The notes beneath the pieces are model-generated. The model was not told the origin of the DNA. It ran no database searches and saw nothing but the letters and a program-made list of their open reading frames with translations. From contig DCVQ01000026.1 in assembly GCA_002328745.1 (NCBI GenBank), positions 4,087-9,653 on the forward strand: a stretch of DNA of 5,567 bases, written 5' to 3'. Source of the stretch: Actinobacteria bacterium UBA2184 (GTDB taxonomy: Bacteria > Actinomycetota > Coriobacteriia > Anaerosomatales > Anaerosomataceae). Positions 1-5,567 of this stretch are shown in pieces. The position numbers were made by a program, and so were the translations under genes. The first letter of the stretch is position 1. Every line of letters starts with the position of its first letter.

Positions 1-1383
1 GGCGTGTACGCGCCGGGTGACGACGTCGCCAGGCTCGCGTACTTCGGTCTTCACGCGCTGCAGCATCGCGGCCAGGAATCCGCCGGCATCGCGGTGGCCG
101 ACGGCCACACGCTCATGGTCGTGAAGAACCTCGGCCTCGTGCCGCAGGTCTTCACCGAGAGCGACCTCGACTCGCTCCAGGGCTTCCTCGCGGTCGGGCA
201 CACGCGGTACTCCACCACCGGTGCGTCGAAGAAGTGGGAGAACGCGCAGCCCGTGATCTCGGCTATCGGGCCCAACACCATCGCGCTCGGCCACAACGGC
301 AACCTCGTGAACGCGGGGTCGCTCCGCGAGGAGCTGCAGGCGCTCGGCACGCGCTTCCGTTCCACGACCGACTCCGAGGTGATCGTCCGCCTCGTGGACC
401 ACTTCACGCAGGTCCACGGCTCGATCCGCGGCGGCATCCGCGACGCGATGCGCATGATGCGCGGCGCCTACGCCGTGGTGATGATGTCCGAGGAGGCGCT
501 CTACGCGTTCCGCGACCCGTACGGCGTGCGGCCGCTCGCGCTCGGCGAGCTGCCCGACGACCGCGGCTGGGTCATCGCCTCGGAGACGTGTGCGCTCGAT
601 ATCGTCGGCGCGACGTACGTGCGCGAGGTGGCGCCGGGTGAGCTCATCCGCATCAAGGAAGGCGTGCTGGAAAGCGAGCAGGCCGTGCCGGCCGATCGTA
701 AGAGCCTGTGTGTCTTCGAGTTCGTGTACTTCGCCCGGCCCGACAGCGTGCTCTGCAGCCGGTCCGTCTACGAGGCCCGCCGCAGCCAGGGCATGGCGCT
801 CGCCGGCGCCAGGCCGGTCGAAGCCGATCTGGTGATCGGCGTGCCCGACTCGGGCATCCCGGGCGCGGTCGGCTACGCGCAGGCAAGCGGCATCCCGTAT
901 GGCGAGGGCCTGGTCAAGAACCGGTACGTGGGCCGCACGTTCATCTCGCCGACCCAGTCCTTGCGGCAGCAGGGCATCCGCCTCAAGCTCAACCCGCTCA
1001 AGCACATCATCGCGGGCAAACGCCTTGTGGTGGTCGACGACTCGATCGTGCGTGGCAACACCTCGAAGAAGCTCGTGCAGCTGCTCCGCGACGCCGGTGC
1101 CGCCGAGGTCCATATGCGGCTCACGTCGCCGCCGGTGGTGTGGCCGTGCTTCTACGGCATCGACACCGACACGCAGGACCAGCTCATCGCATCGAGCCAC
1201 AGCGCCGAGGAGATCGGCGCGTTCATCGGCGCCGACTCGATCGCGTATCTGCCGCTCGATGACCTCGTCGCCTCCACCGGCCTCGATGCCTGCGAGCTCT
1301 GCACCGCGTGCTTCGACGGCGAGTACCCGATTGACATCCCCGAGCGCGTGCGCCGGGGGAAGCTCAGCCTGGAGTCATCTTGA
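1..1383 (+). CDS. purF: Amidophosphoribosyltransferase PurF, 5'-partial
   Basis: PurF catalyses the first committed step of purine synthesis in the cytoplasm: PRPP plus glutamine gives 5-phosphoribosylamine. The frame is open from base 1 and begins GVYAPGDD. By homology the catalytic N-terminal Cys (CGxFGVY) lies about four codons upstream, outside the window. Visible parts, in window codon numbering, are a class II glutaminase domain (about 1-230) with R69 (GHTRYST), N99-G100 (GHNGNL) and D124 (TTDSE), then a phosphoribosyltransferase domain with a flexible loop from about 306 (KNRYVGRTFI) and the PRPP loop VVVDDSIVRGNT at 343-354. Cysteines 237 (CVFEFVYFARPDS), 383 (WPCFYGID), 434 and 437 (CTAC) match the four [4Fe-4S] ligands of Bacillus-type PurF, so this is the oxygen-sensitive cluster form. 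The C-terminus is complete (TGA 1381-1383), and the stop overlaps the next gene's ATG. Identity is very secure. Confidence 0.97.
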   Translation, partial: GVYAPGDDVARLAYFGLHALQHRGQESAGIAVADGHTLMVVKNLGLVPQVFTESDLDSLQGFLAVGHTRYSTTGASKKWENAQPVISAIGPNTIALGHNGNLVNAGSLREELQALGTRFRSTTDSEVIVRLVDHFTQVHGSIRGGIRDAMRMMRGAYAVVMMSEEALYAFRDPYGVRPLALGELPDDRGWVIASETCALDIVGATYVREVAPGELIRIKEGVLESEQAVPADRKSLCVFEFVYFARPDSVLCSRSVYEARRSQGMALAGARPVEADLVIGVPDSGIPGAVGYAQASGIPYGEGLVKNRYVGRTFISPTQSLRQQGIRLKLNPLKHIIAGKRLVVVDDSIVRGNTSKKLVQLLRDAGAAEVHMRLTSPPVVWPCFYGIDTDTQDQLIASSHSAEEIGAFIGADSIAYLPLDDLVASTGLDACELCTACFDGEYPIDIPERVRRGKLSLESS

Positions 1384-1829
1384 TGCCGATCGCAGGCCGG
1401 GTGCTCGACGCGCTCCTCGCCGGAGGGCGTCTCGCGCTCGAGTTCAACCCGCTCGCCGCCGTGATCACCGTGGCGGTCGCCGCCGCATTCGCCACCGCCA
1501 AGGGCAAGAGGCGGGCCGCCGACGGCCGGTGGCTGGTCGTGGCGCTTGCCGGCTGGCTGATCGGCGACGGCCTGCGCGTGTTCGGCAGGGCGCGCGATCT
1601 CGCCGACGGCGTCTGGGCGTTCGCCCCGACCGGCAGCGAGGCGTGGTACGGCTGGGTCGTGCTTGCGATCTGGGCGCTCGGCACGCTCGCGGTCGGCTAC
1701 CTGCTGCCCACGCTCGTGGGCGCCAGCGTGGGACGTCGCGTCACGCTCGGCACCGGCTGGCTGGCGGCCTCGGCGATCGGTGTGGCCTTCGTGTCGGCGC
1801 TTGTGGCCGGGATAGGGGCGCTCGCGTGA
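1383..1829 (+). CDS. Small multi-pass membrane protein of unknown function
   Basis: I do not recognise this 148-residue protein. Hydrophobic segments at about 21-39, 50-67, 89-112 and 122-146 suggest four transmembrane helices. Positive clusters KGKRR (40-44) and GRR (117-119) fall in alternate loops. The positive-inside rule would therefore put both loops in the cytoplasm and both termini outside, after a short N-terminal amphipathic stretch. Helix 2 carries D62 and R65 (WLIGDGLRVFG), unusual inside a membrane and possibly functional. Helix 3 is Trp-rich (WYGWVVLAIW). The ATG at 1383 overlaps the purF stop as TGATG, and GGAG at 1371-1374 lies 8 bases upstream. An in-frame TTG at 1380 is a less likely start. 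The stop overlaps the GTG start of the LtaS-like gene, so both junctions look translationally coupled. A helper role for that enzyme is only inference from position. GC-rich codon use matches the neighbours, arguing that it is a real gene. Confidence 0.8.
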   Translation: MPIAGRVLDALLAGGRLALEFNPLAAVITVAVAAAFATAKGKRRAADGRWLVVALAGWLIGDGLRVFGRARDLADGVWAFAPTGSEAWYGWVVLAIWALGTLAVGYLLPTLVGASVGRRVTLGTGWLAASAIGVAFVSALVAGIGALA

Positions 1830-3835
1830 GCCGACTGCGCACCGCTGCTGACGCCATCGGGCGCCGTTGGCGCGAGGTCACGCCGGAGACCCGCGCCGTG
1901 GCGCTCGCCGTCGGGCTGCTGGTGGCGTCGGTCTTCATCAAGGCCTTCGTGGCGCGCGTGCTGATGCTCGAACGGCCCGGGACGCTGCTCGGCATCGCGA
2001 GCGACATGCTGGCGGCGACGTTGTTCCTGGCCCCGGGGCTCTTGCTGTGGCGCAGCCGCCGTGGGCGGGTGCTCCTGCTCGCGCTCGCCACGCTCCTGTC
2101 GGTCGTGCTCCTCGCGAGCATGGTCTACCTGCGGTACTTCGACGACGTCGTCTCGCTCGGCGCCATCCGCATGTTCACGAGCGCCAACGCCAACGGCGAG
2201 AACGTGCTCGACCTGCTCGACGGCAACCTGCAGATCATCAACCAGTACTACAGCGGTGTCGGCGGCAGCGTGCTCGACCTGCTCATCCCGGTCGATGCGC
2301 TGTTCCTCGTCGACCTCCCGTTGGTGGGTTGGCTCCTCCTGCGTCGGCCGTCGCTGGGCAAGCCGAGGCGCAGTCCGGTCCGCCTGCGCGCCGGGCTGGT
2401 CGCGATCGGTATCGGATTCGTGGCGCTCGTCACGGGGATCGCGCTCGTGTCGCAGTCGTCCGGGATCCTCGGCAGCAAGACCACCAGCCGCCGCTACGGC
2501 CTGTTCGCCTATCAGGTCGCGTCGTACTTCTACGACAGCGATCTCGACCTTGACTGGCCGGTCGACCCCGCCGATCCGGCCGATGTGGGGTCGTCCATCG
2601 ACAGACTCCGCGGCGCCCCGAACGGCTCGCGGGCGACGAGCGTGGCGCATGGCGAGGCGGCGGGCCAAAACGTCATCATCATCCAGGCCGAGGCGCTTCA
2701 GACGATGCTCATCGGCGCCGAGATCGACGGCGTCGAGCTCACGCCCAACCTGAACGCGCTCGTGGAGGAGAGCTGGTACTTCCCGCACACCTACTCGCAG
2801 CTCGGTGGCGGCGGGACGTCGGATGCCGAGTTCATCTCGAACACCTCGCTCTACCCTCCGGCCGTGGAGCCGGCGTCGATACGGTGGGCCGACCGGGAGA
2901 TCCCGTCGCTTCCGCGCGTTCTCGAGGACGCGGGCTACGCCACGATGACCTTCCACACCAACGACGTCGACTTCTGGAACCGCGAGGACCTGTACGCGGC
3001 GCTCGGGTTCGGCGCCTACTACGACCGCGACTACTTCGGCGATGAGGACATCATCGGGTTCGGGGCCTCCGACGACGTGCTGTACGCCGGCACGCTGCCC
3101 GTGCTCCTGGACCTGCAGGCGTCGGGGACGCCCTTCTACGCGCAGATCGTGAGCGTCACCGCGCACCATCCGTTCCACGGCATGCCCGAGGGGCGGGTCG
3201 ACCTCGCCCTTCCCGAAGAGTACGACGACACCCAGCTCGGGGCGTACGTGACGTACCAGTCGTTCGCCGACCGGGCGCTCGGCGAGTTCATCGGCGAGCT
3301 GAAGCGGACCGGGCTTTGGGACGAGAGCATCGTCATCGTGTACGGCGACCACATGGGCATCTCGGACCTCGACCCCGACGAACGGGACGCGGCCGTCTTG
3401 AGCGCGCTGCTCGGTCGCGACTACACGATCGTGGACCGGCTGAACGTGCCGCTCGTCGTGCACCTGCCCGGACAGACCGAAGGCGAGGTGGACGAGAGCG
3501 CCTCGGCGGTGATGGACGTCATGCCGACCGTGCTCGATCTGCTCGGCATCGAGACGTCCACGCCGATGTTCGGGCGCAGCGTCTTCGCGGGCGGGCCGAC
3601 GAACATCGCCATGCGGCGCTACGTGGAGGCGGGGGCGTACGTGCGTAACGGCGCGCTCGTGGTGCCGGGCGACCATGCCGACGAGGCGACGGCGCTGCCG
3701 ATCGACGATCCCGGCTCGCCGCGCGAAGCCACCCGTGGCGAGATAGCCGGTCTCGCGAAGGCGGTCGATCTCATCCTGCTCTCGGACGCCTGGACCGATT
3801 CGCTCCCTGCGCGCGAAGAACCCCCGGCTCCGTAA
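1826..3835 (+). CDS. LtaS-like lipoteichoic acid synthase / phosphoglycerol transferase (sulfatase fold)
   Basis: This 669-residue polytopic enzyme belongs to the LtaS family, whose members transfer glycerol phosphate from phosphatidylglycerol to a growing polymer outside the membrane. The N-terminal part has five helices (about 24-46, 53-75, 81-102, 152-172, 190-208), the canonical LtaS number, with the family-like YLRYFDD at 101-107. The extracellular alkaline-phosphatase-superfamily domain starts near residue 280. Expected metal and catalytic residues are present: E289 (IIQAEALQ), nucleophile T331 (GGGGTSDAEF), D508 and H509 (VYGDHMGIS). Substrate-site residues H377, W384 and R386 (FHTNDVDFWNR) and H447 (TAHHPF) are also there, in nearly the same spacing as S. 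aureus LtaS. The start is GTG 1826, four bases inside the upstream gene, with AGGGG (1814-1818) as a modest ribosome binding site. The frame is open far upstream, to about 899, but that part is only a shadow of purF and the small gene. Exact product (LTA, primer transfer or glycan decoration) cannot be decided. No symbol is given for that reason. Confidence 0.93.
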   Translation: MSRLRTAADAIGRRWREVTPETRAVALAVGLLVASVFIKAFVARVLMLERPGTLLGIASDMLAATLFLAPGLLLWRSRRGRVLLLALATLLSVVLLASMVYLRYFDDVVSLGAIRMFTSANANGENVLDLLDGNLQIINQYYSGVGGSVLDLLIPVDALFLVDLPLVGWLLLRRPSLGKPRRSPVRLRAGLVAIGIGFVALVTGIALVSQSSGILGSKTTSRRYGLFAYQVASYFYDSDLDLDWPVDPADPADVGSSIDRLRGAPNGSRATSVAHGEAAGQNVIIIQAEALQTMLIGAEIDGVELTPNLNALVEESWYFPHTYSQLGGGGTSDAEFISNTSLYPPAVEPASIRWADREIPSLPRVLEDAGYATMTFHTNDVDFWNREDLYAALGFGAYYDRDYFGDEDIIGFGASDDVLYAGTLPVLLDLQASGTPFYAQIVSVTAHHPFHGMPEGRVDLALPEEYDDTQLGAYVTYQSFADRALGEFIGELKRTGLWDESIVIVYGDHMGISDLDPDERDAAVLSALLGRDYTIVDRLNVPLVVHLPGQTEGEVDESASAVMDVMPTVLDLLGIETSTPMFGRSVFAGGPTNIAMRRYVEAGAYVRNGALVVPGDHADEATALPIDDPGSPREATRGEIAGLAKAVDLILLSDAWTDSLPAREEPPAP

Positions 3836-3859
3836 CGGGTCTCCCCGGACGTCTTCGCG
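3812..3859. repeat. 8-bp inverted repeat around the end of the LtaS-like gene
   Basis: CGCGAAGA at 3812-3819 is exactly complementary to TCTTCGCG at 3852-3859, separated by 32 bases. The loop can form smaller pairings: ACCC (3820-3823) with GGGT (3837-3840), or CCG/CGG around the TAA stop (3830-3838). The left arm is inside the coding region; the right arm covers the position where a -35 element for the purM promoter would be. No U-tract follows, so it is not a classic intrinsic terminator. It may be a weak or factor-dependent end, a regulatory structure, or chance in GC-rich DNA. Confidence 0.3.
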
Positions 3860-3871
3860 TCGCGGCAGGGC

Positions 3872-3880
3872 TGGTACAAT
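3872..3880 (+). promoter_or_regulatory. Extended -10 promoter element upstream of purM
   Basis: TGGTACAAT contains an extended -10 TG (3872-3873) and the hexamer TACAAT (3875-3880), one mismatch from TATAAT. It stands out as an AT-rich patch in very GC-rich sequence and sits in the only sizeable intergenic gap. No good -35 is seen at 17-18 bases upstream (about GTCTTC/TCTTCG), which fits an extended -10 promoter. Predicted transcription would begin near 3886-3888, giving a leader of roughly 30 bases before the purM ATG. This would let purM-purN be transcribed independently of purF and the envelope genes. Confidence 0.6.
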
Positions 3881-3906
3881 GCGGGTGCGTGTTCCACGCG
3901 CCGTCC

Positions 3907-3914
3907 GAGGGGAG
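3907..3914 (+). promoter_or_regulatory. Ribosome binding site that fixes the purM start
   Basis: The run GAGGGGAG is a strong Shine-Dalgarno sequence. Its GAGG core is 7 bases from the ATG at 3918. It supports that start over the in-frame ATG at 3879, which overlaps the last bases of the -10 element and would not be in the mRNA made from that promoter. Confidence 0.75.
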
Positions 3915-3917
3915 ATC

Positions 3918-4973
3918 ATGGGGAGCGACCGCACCGACGGACCTGTCGATTACCGCGCCGCCGGCGTGGACACCGCCGAGGGCGCGCGCGCTGTCGAGCG
4001 CATCCGGTCGCACGTCCGGGCCACCTACCGGCCCGAGGTCATCGGCGATATCGGCGGCTTCGGCGGCCTGTTCTCGGCGGCGGCGTTCAAGGAGATGGCC
4101 GAGCCCGTGCTCGTGTCGGGCACCGACGGCGTCGGCACGAAGCTCAAGCTCGCGCAGCTGCTCGACCGCCACGATACCGTCGGGATCGACCTCGTGGCGA
4201 TGTGCGCGAACGACATCCTCGCCTCGGGGGCCGAGCCGCTGTTCTTCCTCGACTACGTGGCCGTCGGCAAGCTCGATGCAGGCCGTATCGAGCGCATCGT
4301 CGCGGGCATCGCGCAGGGCTGCGAGCAGGCCGGCTGTGCGCTCGTGGGCGGGGAGATGGCCGAGCACCCGGGCACGATGGACGCGGACGACTACGACCTC
4401 TCCGGCTTCTGCGTGGGCGTGGTCGACCGGCCGAAGATGATCACCGGCGAGAGCATCGTGCCGGGCGACGTCATCTTGGGGCTCGCTTCGAGCGGCCTGC
4501 ACTCCAACGGCTTCTCGCTTGTGCGCAAGGTGCTCGTCGAGGGTCGCGAGGACGAGCTTGCCCTGCGCCGGCTCGATCTCGGCGGCGGCACGCTCGGCGA
4601 GCTGCTGCTCACGCCCACGCGCCTCTACGTGAAGCCGGTGCTCGCCACGATCGCCGCCACGCCCGTGAAGGGCATGGCGCACATCACCGGCGGCGGCATC
4701 ACCGAGAATCTCGACCGCGTGCTCCCGAAGACGTGCGACGCGCGCGTCGTGCGCGGCAGCTGGAAGGTGCCCGAGGTCTTCCCGATCGTGCAGGAGGCCG
4801 CCGGCATCGACGATGAGGCGATGTACCGCACGTTCAACATGGGTATCGGCTTCGCGCTCGTGGTGGCGCCCGAGCATGCTCCGGCCGTCGCCGCGAGACT
4901 TCGTGAGGCGGGGGAGCGGGTCGCCGAGATCGGCGTGATTATCGAGGGCAGCGGGGTGGTCGTGTATGGCTGA
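3918..4973 (+). CDS. purM: Phosphoribosylformylglycinamidine cyclo-ligase PurM (AIR synthetase)
   Basis: PurM is a cytoplasmic enzyme that closes FGAM to 5-aminoimidazole ribonucleotide using ATP, the fifth step to IMP. The protein has 351 residues, close to the 345 of E. coli. Family motifs run in order: DYRAAGVD near the N-terminus, GGFGGLF (46-52), SGTDGVGTK with D70, CANDIL, GAEPLFFLDY, LVGGEMAEHPG (142-152), SGLHSNGFS (192-200), HITGGGITEN (255-264) and TFNMGIGF. The GGEMAEHPG segment differs from the GGETAEMPG of E. coli and Bacillus, which I take as lineage variation. The ATG at 3918 is chosen for its strong ribosome binding site and for matching family length; an in-frame ATG at 3879 would add 13 residues of no family character. 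The gene has its own probable promoter and its end overlaps purN by 8 bases, so the two are probably co-transcribed. Confidence 0.97.
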   Translation: MGSDRTDGPVDYRAAGVDTAEGARAVERIRSHVRATYRPEVIGDIGGFGGLFSAAAFKEMAEPVLVSGTDGVGTKLKLAQLLDRHDTVGIDLVAMCANDILASGAEPLFFLDYVAVGKLDAGRIERIVAGIAQGCEQAGCALVGGEMAEHPGTMDADDYDLSGFCVGVVDRPKMITGESIVPGDVILGLASSGLHSNGFSLVRKVLVEGREDELALRRLDLGGGTLGELLLTPTRLYVKPVLATIAATPVKGMAHITGGGITENLDRVLPKTCDARVVRGSWKVPEVFPIVQEAAGIDDEAMYRTFNMGIGFALVVAPEHAPAVAARLREAGERVAEIGVIIEGSGVVVYG

Positions 4974-5567
4974 GCAGCAGGTGCCCGAGGATCTGTGGGG
5001 CCACACCGACCAGGTCGGCACGCTCGCGCTGGGCGTGCTCATCTCGGGAAGCGGCACCAACCTGCAGGCGATCATCGACGCCTGCGCGAGCGGAGCGATC
5101 GACGCGCGCGTGGCGGTGGTCATCGCCAATAAGGAGTCCGCGTACGGCATCGAACGCGCCCGGAAGGCCGCAATCCCGGCCGTCCATCTCGATCCGGCGC
5201 GCTACGGCGACACGCGCGCGTACAACCACGCGATCCGGGAGACGCTCGAGTCCCACGGCGTCAAGCTCGTCGTGATGGCCGGCTACATGCGGCTGCTCGG
5301 CCGTGAGGTACTCGAAGCCTTTCCGCACGCGGTCATCAACCTGCACCCGGCGCTCCTGCCGTCGTTCCCCGGCGCGTCCGCGATCCATGACGCGTTCGAG
5401 TACGGCGTGAAGGTCACGGGGGTCACGGTGCACTTTGCCGACGAGGAGTTCGACCGCGGGCCGATCATCAGCCAGGAGCCCGTTCGCATCGAGGAGGACG
5501 ACACGCTCGCGAGCCTCGAGGCGAAGATCCACGAGGTCGAGCATCGCCTCCTGCCCGAAGCCATCGG
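4966..5567 (+). CDS. purN: Phosphoribosylglycinamide formyltransferase PurN, 3'-partial
   Basis: PurN transfers a formyl group from 10-formyltetrahydrofolate to GAR, making FGAR (step 3 of purine synthesis). The window holds 200 codons and is cut within the last helix (HRLLPEAIG); by comparison with E. coli PurN (212 residues) roughly 10-30 codons are missing. The phosphate-binding loop SGSGTNLQAI is at about 27-36. Catalytic N125 and H127 (INLHPALLP) and D163 (EFDRGP) are 38 residues apart, as N106 and D144 are in E. coli. VMAGYMRLL and GVTVHF are further family signatures. The ATG at 4966 gives about 20 residues ahead of the usual LGVLISGSG start; no better start lies closer, since GTG 5035 would cut into the first strand. 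GGGG at 4953-4956 is a plausible ribosome binding site. The start lies inside purM (8-base overlap), indicating translational coupling. Confidence 0.95.
   Translation, partial: MAEQQVPEDLWGHTDQVGTLALGVLISGSGTNLQAIIDACASGAIDARVAVVIANKESAYGIERARKAAIPAVHLDPARYGDTRAYNHAIRETLESHGVKLVVMAGYMRLLGREVLEAFPHAVINLHPALLPSFPGASAIHDAFEYGVKVTGVTVHFADEEFDRGPIISQEPVRIEEDDTLASLEAKIHEVEHRLLPEAI

Noticed and set aside
899..1825. Same-frame open extension upstream of the LtaS-like gene, which would make a 978-residue protein
   Set aside because: It lies entirely over purF and the small membrane gene, reads as Arg/Ser-rich low-complexity sequence, and has no family motif. The LtaS-like protein makes sense from GTG 1826.
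3879..3917. Upstream in-frame ATG giving purM 13 extra residues
   Set aside because: The ATG overlaps the probable -10 hexamer, has no ribosome binding site, and the added residues are not part of the PurM family; ATG 3918 has a strong site.
1697..3934. Antisense open frame of 745 codons opposite the LtaS-like gene
   Set aside because: Long stop-free antisense frames are expected in GC-rich genes. The translation is a charged Arg/His/Glu/Asp-rich sequence with no recognisable domain, while the + strand has a complete catalytic protein.
4341..4373. PurM motif GGEMAEHPG differing from GGETAEMPG
   Set aside because: The changes sit in an otherwise intact protein and look like ordinary lineage variation rather than loss of function.
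3771..5150. Antisense open frame of 459 codons opposite purM
   Set aside because: It is a GC-rich shadow of purM and purN and shows no domain or plausible gene start context.

Overview
The window is a dense, GC-rich stretch (third codon positions almost always G or C) with every gene on the + strand. It is a de novo purine biosynthesis locus interrupted by two cell-envelope genes. The order is purF (5' end cut by the window) - small unknown membrane protein - LtaS-like phosphoglycerol transferase - purM - purN (3' end cut by the window). High GC, actinobacterial-looking PurF and PurM sequences and an anaerobe-style [4Fe-4S] PurF suggest a high-GC Actinomycetota member, possibly of the Coriobacteriia. 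This placement is inference; no rRNA or other phylogenetic marker is present.

Layout: bases 1-1383 encode PurF lacking only its first few residues, including the catalytic Cys. Its stop overlaps the ATG of a 148-residue, four-helix membrane protein (TGATG, 1381-1385). That gene's stop overlaps the GTG start of a 669-residue LTA-synthase-type enzyme (GTGA, 1826-1829). The three genes therefore look like one translationally coupled block. An 82-base gap follows (3836-3917). It holds one arm of an inverted repeat, a good extended -10 promoter element (TGGTACAAT) and the purM ribosome binding site. purM is complete at 351 residues and overlaps purN by 8 bases. purN runs off the right edge with all its catalytic residues present.

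How the genes work together: PurF (step 1), PurN (step 3) and PurM (step 5) all act between PRPP and AIR in IMP synthesis. The two middle genes have no known purine role. The LtaS-like protein would polymerise glycerol phosphate, or transfer a related head group, on the outer face of the membrane. The small membrane protein, coupled directly to it, is a candidate partner. The main point of interest is this coupled envelope pair sitting between purF and purM, with transcription apparently restarting at purM. I see no mobile element, CRISPR array, RNA gene or defence system, and the five genes fill the window almost completely.
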